Positions 11,677 through 21,635 of a DNA stretch of 64,000 nt are shown here, piece by piece (the first letter of the stretch is position 1; each line of letters opens with the position of its first letter). A model generated the notes under the pieces. It saw only the letters and a list, made by a program, of their open reading frames with translations. It did not search any database and was not told the origin of the DNA. This DNA comes from Sclerotinia nivalis (taxonomy: Eukaryota; Ascomycota; Leotiomycetes; Helotiales; Sclerotiniaceae), in assembly GCA_029531795.1 (NCBI GenBank), contig JAPEIS010000016.1, forward strand, positions 1,550,001-1,614,000. Reading direction: 5' to 3'. A program made the position numbers and the translations under genes.

Positions 11677-12910
11677 ATGAGTACCTCCCTAGAGGCCAAA
11701 ATAGTAGTCCTAGGCGCCCAAGGCGTAGGCAAAACATCCCTTCTCTTCCGCTACATAAAAAATCAATTTAATCCGCAAACTACGACGTCGACTGTGGGAG
11801 CAAGTTTTTTGACAAAAAGAGTTGTGGATGCGGAGAGTGATACGGTGGTTAGATTGCAGATTTGGGATACGGCGGGGCAGGAACGGTTTAGGTATGTTTT
11901 AGGAGGGGGTTTTTTTTAATTTGTTTATGATGGGAGGGAGTGGGATGGGGTTGTGGAATGTGGGATGTGGGTATGGAGGTGGTGGTGGAAGTGGAGATGG
12001 GAATAGTGGAGGATGGCAAGGGGAGAAGGAGAGAATGAGAATAAGTTCAAGCAAAAAAAAAAAGAAGTCATGCTAACACCCATTTTCAACCCACAGATCC
12101 ATATCCCGCCTCTATTACCGCGGTGCAAACGCCTGTATCCTTTGCTATAGCATCACATCTCAAACCTCCTTCAACGAAATGTCCGTTTGGCTCACCGAAC
12201 TTCGTCGCAACCTCCCTGCTGATATCATTTTACATATCGTAGGCACTAAAGCTGATCTCGTAGCTAAAGATCCTAGTGCAAGGGAAGTTCCATTTGAAAG
12301 ATGTATTGCATATGTTGCCGAGAATGTGACATCCGTGTTAGGCGGTACACCACCCGCTACAGCCCTTGGAGGTGAACGTGGTCCTGGAAGTTGGGCCGGC
12401 TCAGGAGGTGGAATTTGGGGAACTGCTGGACAAGGAACAATGACCGGGATGGAAGGCGCACGTTCGCCTTCTAGTAAAAGAAGTTCGGGATTCTGGGGTA
12501 TGGAAGTTGGATGGGATTGTTGTCATGAAGTTAGTGCGGAGAGTGGAGAGGGAGTAGAAGAAGTTTTCAGAGTTATTACGAGGAAATTGGTCGAGCAGAA
12601 TAATAAAATGAGAGAACAATTGATGAGTGCGGCTCAAACACCAGGGACTCCAATGAATCCAGATGGAATGGGGATGGAGGGTCAAACGGGTTATTTTGAT
12701 GGGATTATGAGGCCAGGAGGTAGTTTTAGGGTGGGTAGAGGAGATAGGAGGAGTTGGTTACTTGGATTAACAGGTGGGACCCCAGCGGGAGGAAGTGAAG
12801 TGGGGATTACGGGCGCGAGCGCGGGGGCTAGTGCGGGGTGGAATGGAGATGGAAGGGAGAGGAGGGATGAGGAGGGTGGTGTGATTAAGAGGAGGGGTAG
12901 ATGTTGTTGA
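11677..12910 (+). CDS. Rab-family small GTPase with long insert
   Basis: Exon 1 is 11677-11891, the intron 11892-12096 (branch TGCTAACAC) and exon 2 12097-12910; 342 aa, much longer than a usual Rab of about 200-220. G1 is GAQGVGKTS, switch II is [11 protein letters not shown]4 is GTKADL where most Rabs have NKxDL, and G5 is SAES. The C terminus ends GRCC, a double-cysteine site expected to be geranylgeranylated for membrane attachment. The extra length is a Gly/Ser-rich insert between the G4 region and G5 plus a Gly/Arg-rich tail. Rabs switch between GDP and GTP to recruit vesicle effectors. The core looks Rab5/Rab22-like, but I do not assign an ortholog. The frame is open for about 390 nt upstream, but the family alignment supports this start. 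Confidence 0.88.
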
Positions 12911-14159
12911 GTGTTGAGATTGCTTGTGAGAGGTTGGAGTAGTCTTCAAAAAATAGGAGCAGGCAGGATTGGATTGATTTGATGCTCACTGATATCATGA
13001 GAGGCTTTAAACTCGAAATCCTTTACTATTATATTACGATAAAGAGGAGGCGGGGTAGTGGAAAAGAAGGATGATACACATGTTATCATAATCCTGCCAC
13101 TGACAAGCTCGGGCACGCCCAGAACAACCAAGACGGGACAATATCCTAGAAGATTGGATATCGATATTGGTTGAAACGAAGTCGAAGTCGAAGTCAGAAA
13201 GAATAAGCAAGCGAGCGAGCGCGCTTGAGAGAGACACACACACACTGAAAGAAAAAGAGAGAAAGGGAGAGTTGATACCCTTTTCTATTTATTCTACTTT
13301 TTACCTTTTACCTCTTACTTTTGGGAGTTAGTAGTTTAGTAGTGTTTTCATCTCAAACTTGCTCTCTTCATCGTTAAGTTTGCCGGCGGAATTGCAGTAG
13401 GAGTGGAAGTGGGAGTGCTACTTTCATTCCGAACATGTTGTATACAGATCTGATAGGAGGTGGAGATAAACGACACTTCAATTGAATGTCGAGTGGGTAT
13501 GTGTACAAGAAGGGGGAAGGATTTTGGAAATACGAACAAGATCAAGAACACGAACATGAATAGGAATATCTTTTTGGGCGTTTCTGGTGGGGAGGTAGGA
13601 AGGTGAAGGGCAGAGTGTAGGTGTGGTGGGTGTGTATCTGATTTTGTTTTGATATGTTATATGTGTATGTGGTTTATTTGGTATGTGTTATGTGTTATGT
13701 GTTGTGTTGTGTTTTGTTGTGCTTTTGTGTTGTGCTTTGTTGGTTATATCTCTATAGGTTTTTAGGCGGGTATAGGTGGACGGGGTGTCTTGTTAGATAG
13801 GTAGAGTAGGGAGATGGTGGATATGGGTAGATAGGTAGGTAGGTAGGAAGGAGGTAGTGGGATCGGATATATGTGATATAGGATACGTAAATGCAGGATA
13901 TACGATTCTCAATATAGGATACTAGGGGATAGGAGATAGGATATATGAATATATTATATTTTATGAATTTGGATTGAATTGGATTGAATTGACTTGGATC
14001 GGTTCAAAGTATGCCATAATTCAGTATGAGTAATTGGATGTGGTATCTGGATATAGCATGTGGATATGATGCGTGATGTGATATGTGACTGATATCTTCT
14101 CATTATTATTCAATGCAAGCCTTATATATTGAATTGAATCAAATCGGATCGGATCGAAA

Positions 14160-14470
14160 TTTTTGGGAGGTGGGAAAGGGGAAGTGGGAAATAGAGGAAT
14201 GGGAGGGAAATGAGAAGAAGAAAGAAGGTGGAAAAAGGGGGAGAAGAAAAAGGGAAAGAGGGGAGAAGGGGGAGAGGGAGAGGTATAAGAAAACTTGAAT
14301 AGAATAGAATAGAATGAAATTGTAAGAATTGGAGAAGGGGAGAAGGGGAGGAGAGGGAAAGATATAGGATAGGATGGGAGAGATAGGTAGAGAATGGAAA
14401 GGGAGGGAAGGGTAGAGAGGACAGGGGAAGGGAAGGGGAGGGAAAGATAAATAAATGGAGTGGATAAGAA
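14160..14470 (+). repeat. Long polypurine tract
   Basis: About 300 bases consist almost wholly of A and G on the plus strand, with GGGGA and GAATA units. Such tracts can form triplex or other non-B structures. Confidence 0.8.
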
Positions 14471-14990
14471 TTTGAAGATTAGATTCTGAGAGGAGAGATG
14501 GATGGGGAGTGAGCTTTATTTATTTATTTATTAGGAGTGGATGGATGGTAAGGGAAAGAGGAGAGAAGAGGGAAAGATGGGATATAAATATAAATAAAAA
14601 ATAAAGGTAGAGAGCTGGAGTTTTAAGAGTAGTAAGTTGTTGAGAAGTTGAGAAGTGTAATGAATGGATATAGGATTGGAGGTTGGAGGTTGGATATTGA
14701 AGATTGAAGATTGGAGGAGTTATAGAGGAAGTGATGAGTATGATGGGCAAGTGATAGGAAGGATTAATATCTTCAGGAGGTAGGTATGTTTGGAATATGA
14801 TGTCGGGAATCTAATATTGAGAATCTAATATTGAGAATATAATACTATATATTGTTTAATGAGAACAGAGAAGCGAAAGTTAGTCAAAAGAAAGAGAGGA
14901 GGAGAGGGAAGAGATAAAAAGGAAAAAAGAGAGGGAATGAAGAAGTGAAGAAGTTACTGAAGACGTTACCGAAGAAGTTATTAAAAGATC

Positions 14991-15030
14991 TCATTTCATA
15001 TCATTTCATATCATTTCATATCATTTCATC
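14991..15030. repeat. Decamer tandem repeat TCATTTCATA
   Basis: Four copies of TCATTTCATA in a row, the last ending TC instead of TA. Seen directly. Confidence 0.9.
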
Positions 15031-15738
15031 GTATCTCATTTGGATCTAAATCCAGCTCTCTAGTCACTCCACTATTCCTATCATTACTCCCATTACTCTA
15101 GAGGGTGCAGGATCGAGGACTGCGAGTAAGACGCTGAAAGAGGGGGAGTGGATGGTAGAATGAGATTGAATATATAAGGATTTAATTTGAGATTAGATAT
15201 AAGATATAAGATACAATATACACTCTCATCTATATCTACATCCCTTTTTAATTCCAAGATTCGATTAGATGGGGGTGAAAAAAAAGGTATAGATAATGTG
15301 ATATAATATAATACTCGAGTATAATAATGCTAGAATAGAGTAGAGAAAGTAGAGAATTCAAATTAATATAATTATATAGATAGGTATTGATTACAAGTTA
15401 TACTATATATCTATTGATCTATATAACTACTGATCAAGAATTATGTATATATGCATGCTCTATGATAGAGTAGAGAAAAAGACCTCTCCTTCCTCCGAAG
15501 CATTAAACGCTCATTAATTAACATACATATAAAACGTAACAGCGCTCGCTCATAAGAAATATGATAAAAAGCCATAAAAGACTTTCATCATATTGAGGAT
15601 ATCATTTATGCATCTCTCTTCTAGCCATTATGCACCATTACCATTCATCGCCTCTTTCTCATCAAACATTATACAACTCTTCCCCTTCCCCTACCACTTA
15701 ATGACTTCATCACCTATCGCTTCAAGAACCTCCTCACC

Positions 15739-17241
15739 CTAACTCCTCATCTCACTCCAAATAAATGGGAAAATAACTATACAAGCCTTCCAAAAAACCT
15801 CTACACTTTGTTCCAATGCCCACGGTGCCTTCCATACTCCACTCAATCCCCCCATAATCTCTCCCATCAAAATTTGAATTGAAAATACCGCCACTGCAAA
15901 AAAATGATATATCAAAACTAGCGGTTGTCTAATGATTCCCGCCAATAATCCAGCAGGTCCTTCGATACAATTTCCTCCTTTGCGGAAATAATAGAAACAA
16001 CCTTTTTGTAAGGCTTTTAATTGAGGATCATCTGCTGCGAAGAGTGCGTAGAGTGCTTGAGCCAGGATATTTATTATTGAAGAGAGATTTTTGCGACGCC
16101 AATGGAATTCTTTCATGGCTTTACGTATGGCGGCTGTGTCGTTTAGATTTGGAATTTTAGAGGGATCAAGGAGAGAAGAGAGGAGGACCACATCGTTGAA
16201 GGCTACGGTCATTCCACCTCCTGTTAGGGGATGTCGCATGTTCATTGCGTCGCCAAGGAGGAGAACTCCTTTTTGGGTTTGGGTTGTGGGCGGAAGAAAA
16301 CTATTTGGCATGCTGCGGGGAATTTTTCCATCTTCGAGGGCTTTGAGGAAACAGGGTCGTACTTGGGGAGGGAGGATAGGGATAACGGAGTTGTGAATGT
16401 AATTTCGTACGCCGCCTGCAGCGGGGGATGCAGAAGGAATATTATCTGGGACATCGATTAGAGCGCGGGTTTCGTGAGTGCCAATTTGGTAGAGGAGGAC
16501 TGGAGAGATGTTGGAGAGGACTACGACTCCGTGGTTTGGGGCTGGCATGGGACAGTCGATTAATTCTAGAGCGTAGAATTTACTTTTGACTATGGGAGTC
16601 TTGTTGATGTATTGTTTGCGGAATTTCGAGGCATATCCATCTGCGATTATAGTGAGATGTCCAAAATAACAATCTGCCTTTTTTTCGCCCGTTGATGGAT
16701 CCGTAGTTCGTGAGTGTACACCGAGGACTTGAGTTTCGTTATGTCCACCTGTTATAGTTTCTGTAACCTCTGTTTCGACAATTGTGATATTAGGATGACC
16801 AGCACAAGCTTTACGCAATTGCGAAATAAATCTCCCATGATGAAAACTTCTTCCTTCAGGCCTCTTGCTCTTTTCATTTTTCGCCTCCATAAACCCTCCT
16901 TCTTGAGCCTTACCCGCATTCATGGGATACGGAATGGAAACAGGTGTTCCATGATATATAACCTCATATCCCTTTACAACCACCGAATCAATACCTTCTA
17001 AACAATGTGCCAAGCCTAACTTTTCAAGTGCCGATACGCCGCCTGGTTGGAGAAGTTCTCCCACTATGCGGTCGGGTTCTTTGAGCCAACGTTCGAGGAG
17101 GAGTACGCTGCGACCTTGTTGGGCGAGTGCGTAGGAGATGGCGCACCCGAATATACCAGCTCCAACTACTACGACGTCTGCTTCGTGGTAGACGCGTCGT
17201 CTTTCTTCGTTGGCAGATTCTAGGCTGTAGGATTTTGACAT
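15739..17241 (-). CDS. ERG1: Squalene epoxidase (squalene monooxygenase)
   Basis: A single exon of 500 aa, close to the fungal family length. The enzyme oxidises squalene to 2,3-oxidosqualene with FAD, NADPH and O2 on ER or lipid-droplet membranes, an early committed step of ergosterol synthesis and the target of allylamine antifungals. Seen directly: dinucleotide-binding GAGIFG (27-32) after a hydrophobic beta strand, the DG motif at 201-202 (IIADGYASKF), the second FAD motif GDAMNMRHPLTGGGM (330-344), and two hydrophobic C-terminal segments (around 430-460 and 480-495) that could anchor the enzyme. The Met start directly precedes a typical short polar N terminus. ERG25 lies divergently 1.26 kb away, so the two sterol genes probably share control elements. 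Confidence 0.95.
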   Translation of the reverse strand: MSKSYSLESANEERRRVYHEADVVVVGAGIFGCAISYALAQQGRSVLLLERWLKEPDRIVGELLQPGGVSALEKLGLAHCLEGIDSVVVKGYEVIYHGTPVSIPYPMNAGKAQEGGFMEAKNEKSKRPEGRSFHHGRFISQLRKACAGHPNITIVETEVTETITGGHNETQVLGVHSRTTDPSTGEKKADCYFGHLTIIADGYASKFRKQYINKTPIVKSKFYALELIDCPMPAPNHGVVVLSNISPVLLYQIGTHETRALIDVPDNIPSASPAAGGVRNYIHNSVIPILPPQVRPCFLKALEDGKIPRSMPNSFLPPTTQTQKGVLLLGDAMNMRHPLTGGGMTVAFNDVVLLSSLLDPSKIPNLNDTAAIRKAMKEFHWRRKNLSSIINILAQALYALFAADDPQLKALQKGCFYYFRKGGNCIEGPAGLLAGIIRQPLVLIYHFFAVAVFSIQILMGEIMGGLSGVWKAPWALEQSVEVFWKACIVIFPFIWSEMRS

Positions 17242-18501
17242 TGTGGTCTAGGTGGATGTAAAAGAATTGAGAGGCAGATGTTGTAGGTAGATTTGCAGAT
17301 ATCTGCTATGAGAGGAATGACTTCAATAATTTGTATCTCGTCAAATATCTTGGGTGGTAGAAAGTCAAGTCAATCAATAAAGTCAAGTCAATCAATAAAA
17401 TCAATAAAATCAATACATAATCTTAGGAATTTAGGAAGTCGAACAATAAACAACGAGCTGATCTCTACTCGAAATATCAGGTGTAATATGAACTGAGTAT
17501 ATTCAAGAATCTTACGATTCAATTCCTACCAGACTACCGGTATATTTCTTCTTTCCCGATTTCTAGACTTTCTAGCCCTGGACGTTATTTTCTAGCTATC
17601 ATATGGAAGTCCAAAATAATCAACCCCCTTGTAAACACGGTGTGTGGCGGGAGGAATTCAGATTTCTTAGATGGGGAAATTATCTACAATTGGTAAATGT
17701 GATTGGTTGAGATTTCAGTTGATAATGATGACTGCACGAATGTGGCTTGGCATCGGTGAAAGATTTGCGATGGGCAGATTAGATACGTGGGCGGATGGGT
17801 TGTTGTTGATTACGTAAACATATTCCAGAAGGAAGCTACCCGGGCTAAGAGTTGATGCAGGGAAAATAAAAAAGGGGTAAAGAGCTGGAAAGGATGTTCA
17901 ATTTTAGTCTGATTTTCAGGTACGAACACGAATTGATAAGTTGATTGGTTTGAGGATGAAGATTCGAAGAAGTGAATATTGAGCCTTTTGAGCCTAGGTA
18001 TTTGTTGGAGATTGCATACAGTAGGTAGTCAATGGCTTGGGAATACCTAGTTGAATAGAACCATATATCATATCCCGAATAACCAATCATTTCATCAATA
18101 TCATTAGAAGTTTCAAACACCATCTCATTCATCACTTCATTAAAAAATGATCCCGCCGGTTTCTCAAATCCCGATACACGAAAAACCGTGCCACCAAAAC
18201 ACGTGATAGATTCTCTCAAAAGGTTGAACCCTTCAAAAAATCATCTCTCCCTTTACCTAATCAAGTGCATCCACCCAGCACCTTTACCCTTACCGGGACT
18301 TTTCCTTTCCGATAACCAATTGTGGTTCGACGGGCAAATAATAATAAAATAATCGACCAGTGGCTTTACCCAATCTAATCTTCCCTCTCTTCCCTACACC
18401 TACTTCTTTAATAGCCTCCTCATCTTTTTCTTCTGCTTACATCTTCAATTCAACTTTCAACTATTTTGAAGTTGTTTCCTTTCCTTTGATCATTGGCAAT
18501 C
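17242..18501. promoter_or_regulatory. Divergent ERG1/ERG25 promoter region
   Basis: These 1260 bp separate the start codons of two ergosterol genes. It holds an E-box-type sterol element candidate (see 18200-18207), CAATCAATAAA-type repeats near 17368-17415 close to ERG1, and pyrimidine-rich DNA just upstream of ERG25. No protein-coding gene was recognised. Confidence 0.6.
18200..18207 (-). promoter_or_regulatory. Candidate SREBP-type E-box (ATCACGTG)
   Basis: ATCACGTG on the minus strand (CACGTGAT on plus), about 295 bp upstream of ERG25. SREBP-family factors bind ATCACnnGAT/E-box-like sites in fungal sterol promoters. One short match cannot prove binding. Confidence 0.35.
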
Positions 18502-19548
18502 ATGGATCTCTTGTCGAATGCAACCATTTCGGCTACTCCAGGTACCTTTTTGGGTATATATGATGAGTTGAGTAAATATAATGTTCATCTCAACATATTT
18601 GAACGTCTTTGGGCTGTAAGTTATTCTTGAATCTATTATCCGCCATGGTTTTGACTATATACTAATTGAGAATATAGAGTTGGTATGCCTACATGCAAAA
18701 CGATGTCCTTGCAACTGGCATCATGAGTTTTGTTATGCATGAAGTGTTTTATTTTGGGCGAAGTCTTCCCTGGATTATTATCGATCAAATTCCTTATTTC
18801 AACAAATACAAGATTCAAGGGGTATGACAACACAGCAATTCCTATTGTCATAGCAATATCTACATATCAACACTGGCTAATCATACCTCCCTTTCAGAAC
18901 AAAATACCTACTGCGGCCGAACAATGGACATGTACCAAACTTGTACTCCTCTCACATTTTACCGTCGAACTTCCTCAAATCTACCTCTTTCATCCAATGG
19001 CAAAATACTTTGGAATGGGCACCGATGTTCCCTTCCCAACTCTCTTCACCATCGCCTATCAAGTAGCCATCTTTTTCGTTCTTGAAGATACTTGGCATTA
19101 CTGGATGCACCGCGCTATGCACTACGGCTGGCTCTACAAGAAAATTCACAAAATCCATCATCAATACTCTGCACCATTCGGTCTAGCTGCTGAATACGCA
19201 TCTCCAATCGAAGTGATGGTTCTTGGGCTCGGAACTGTCGGATCTCCTATCCTTTGGGTTATGCTCACTGGAAACTTACATATCTTGACAATGTATATTT
19301 GGATTGTGTGTAGACTTTTCCAAGCGATTGACGCTCATAGTGGATATGAATTTCCATGGTCATTACATCATTTCTTGCCTTTCTGGGCGGGAGCTGACCA
19401 TCATGATACTCATCATGAGAAATTCATTGGGAATTATGCAAGTTCTTTCAGATGGTGGGATTATTGTTTGGATACTGAGAGTGGACCTGAAGCTGCTAAG
19501 AAGAGAAGAGAGAGAAAGATTGAGAAGGAAGTAAAGAAAGCTCAGTAA
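18502..19548 (+). CDS. ERG25: C-4 methylsterol oxidase (sterol 4-alpha-methyl monooxygenase)
   Basis: Exons 18502-18615, 18678-18821 and 18898-19548, all joined in phase 0; 302 aa. Both introns (62 and 76 nt) have GTAAGT/GTATGA donors. The enzyme is a non-haem di-iron ER membrane oxidase that oxidises the C-4 methyl groups of sterol intermediates. The three histidine clusters of the fatty-acid hydroxylase superfamily are present: HRAMH, HKIHH and HHDTHH. The N terminus [17 protein letters not shown] and the phrase [20 protein letters not shown] match the fungal family. Several hydrophobic stretches fit a multi-pass membrane protein, and the C terminus is lysine-rich ([16 protein letters not shown]), as in ER-retained proteins. 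Its neighbour ERG1 works earlier in the same pathway. Confidence 0.95.
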
Positions 19549-20235
19549 ATTTTTACTTCAGTTTGTTTGTACACGGAAGATGTAGTGGAAAGAAGAGGTT
19601 GTATACATAGAGATGGCTTATCATTTGGGTCTGTTTGAACTTTGGGCGGGAGGTAAAAATCCATGGAGGTTGTGGAGGAACATATGGATGGATGGACAAA
19701 TAGATGACCACGAGAGATGAGTGATGGGAGATTCACAAATAACTTATATTATGGTAATGGGGTGATAGTAATTGGGATCTTCGATAACATTGTATCGTGG
19801 AAACTCAATTAGCTATTCAATAATATGCACAGAGGCAGACGTTATTGGGGAAGGGGAAAGAGTGAGGGAAGAAAGGAGGTGTGATTAAACTTTCTTTCTT
19901 CCTTTCTCTCGTTCGTTTTTATAGATTACGTACTTATACCTATAATTAATACACATTTTTTGTTTGATGAGTTGTTCTGATGGGGGTTTGATTTGGATGT
20001 GATTGTAAGTGCAAGTGTAAGTGAAGATTGGATTCTGAATAGTGATGAAATCGATATCATATGAGATGAGATTATAATAAATAATCAGCTCTCTATAGCT
20101 CAGCTGCAGTCGGGGAAAATGGTTGAAAAGAAGAGAAGGGAATAAATGAATGAATGAATGATTTAAAGGAAAGAAGAAAGAGAAAAAGGGGAGGAGATGA
20201 GATGAGATGAGTAGAATGGATTGGATTGGATTGGA

Positions 20236-20439
20236 GTTGATGTTGATGTTGATGTTGATGTTGATGTTGATGTTGATGTTGATGTTGATGTTGATGTTGA
20301 TGTTGATGTTGATGTTGATGTTGATGTTGATGTTGATGTTGATGTTGATGTTGATGTTGATGTTGATGTTGATGTTGATGTTGATGTTGATGTTGATGTT
20401 GATGTTGATGTTGATGTTGATGTTGATGTTGATGTTGAT
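20236..20439 (+). repeat. Perfect hexanucleotide array (GTTGAT)34
   Basis: 204 bases, exactly 34 uninterrupted GTTGAT units. Two plus-strand frames are open through it and would give Val-Asp or Leu-Met repeats; the third has a stop in each unit. There is no support for translation. Confidence 0.95.
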
Positions 20440-20732
20440 TTTGAGTTTTGGGATGAGTGGTAGATTTGGGAGGAAAGGTAGATTTGGGATGAGAGGTATA
20501 GAGATGGTGGTGTAGATGGGTGAGTAGTCTGATAGACAGGTGAGTGATAAATAAATAAGTGAATTACTATAGAGTTTTAAGAGTAAATGGTGAGTAAATG
20601 AATAGATAAATACTATCCTATCTTCTATCTCAACTATTCATTATCCACCATTTCTATAGAACTATCTCATCTAAAAAACTATTTATCGTTCAAAAAGTTA
20701 ATAATATATCTATTTATCTAGTAGAGTCTTCG

Positions 20733-20734
20733 GA

Positions 20735-20764
<30 letters not shown>
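20733..20764. repeat. AAAT tetranucleotide repeat
   Basis: An uninterrupted AAAT/ATAA array followed by TA dinucleotides. Seen directly. Confidence 0.85.
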
Positions 20765-20765
<1 letters not shown>

Positions 20766-21230
20766 AGATATATATATATAAATAAAATCTCTTCTCTATT
20801 CTCTATTCTTTGGTCTTCATTCTTTCGTTATTTATTCTATTTAACTCTTTTTCCTTCTCCTCTCTTCTGTCTTCCCCCTTTTCTCTTCTTCTTCTTATTC
20901 TTCTTTCCTTTACCTAATATCTTCTCTATCTTCAATCCTCAAATCCTCAATCATAAAATCTCTCCAAACAAACAATCAAACAATCAATCAAAAAAGTGGT
21001 ATAAAAGTTCCGCCCCATCTGCTTTTTCTGTCCTGTCCTGTCCAGTCCCGCTCCGCTAAAATCAAACCTATAACGCCGTGCCTACTATATCAAACCCAAA
21101 ACCTTATTTTCAGCCTGTAAAATCGGATTCTGTAATAAATGGAGGATAGGATGAGATGAAGCTTCTGGTTATATGGTGTAAAAGGTGTATGTTGTACATT
21201 GTGTGCTGTGATGTGAATATACAATAAATA

Positions 21231-21289
21231 TGTGAATGTGAATGTGAATGTGAATGTGAATGTAAATGTAAATGTGAATGTAAATGTGG
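21231..21289. repeat. GTGAAT/GTAAAT hexamer repeat
   Basis: About ten hexamer units with G/A variation at one position (TGTGAA versus TGTAAA). Seen directly. Confidence 0.85.
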
Positions 21290-21635
21290 ATAGAAGAGAA
21301 ATGCTGACTATCCATATTAAATGCGTTCTAGAGCGTATTCGTAAAGTAAATGTAAGAAGATAAAAATATAAGGTGGAAAGGTATGAATCATGTCTTATGT
21401 GTCCGGCGGAGTGTTTTTGTTCCCACAAAATGGCAAATATTTTGGAAGTCGAAATGTATGGGATGCGAAAATAGCGTAATGCAACGTAACCTGCCATGCC
21501 ATGTCATGCCATCCCGTGATGTAAATGTGGACGTGCGATCCTCCTTTCTCCCACTTCCTTCTCTAGAGAACAGAAGGAAAGAAAGATAGAAAATTTAGAA
21601 TATCTCCCCAAGTCAAAACACCGTCAGGTCAAAAC

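Larger units (their letters stand above)
12911..15738. other. Intergenic with polypurine and microsatellite DNA
   Basis: No recognised gene. The plus strand carries TGTGTTATG-like repeats (about 13680-13740), GGTA runs (about 13828-13850), a long purine-only tract (14160-14470) and a decamer repeat (14991-15030). The region past about 15,000 is AT-rich and probably includes the 3' flank of ERG1. Short open frames here are low-complexity and not believable. Confidence 0.6.
19549..21635. other. Intergenic with large microsatellites
   Basis: No gene was recognised. It holds a 34-unit GTTGAT array, an AAAT array, a pyrimidine-rich block at about 20820-20940 (TTCTCTTCTT runs) and a GTGAAT/GTAAAT array near 21231-21289. 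The 3' ends of ERG25 and of the disordered-protein gene both face this region (convergent). Confidence 0.6.

Noticed and set aside
14113..14298. Plus-strand Glu/Lys/Gly-rich open frame
   Set aside because: It is translation of the polypurine tract.
20236..20439. CRISPR-like or satellite array
   Set aside because: Uniform hexamer without spacers in a eukaryotic genome; it is a microsatellite.
20207..20515. Leu-Met or Val-Asp repeat proteins
   Set aside because: They result from the GTTGAT microsatellite; no gene context.
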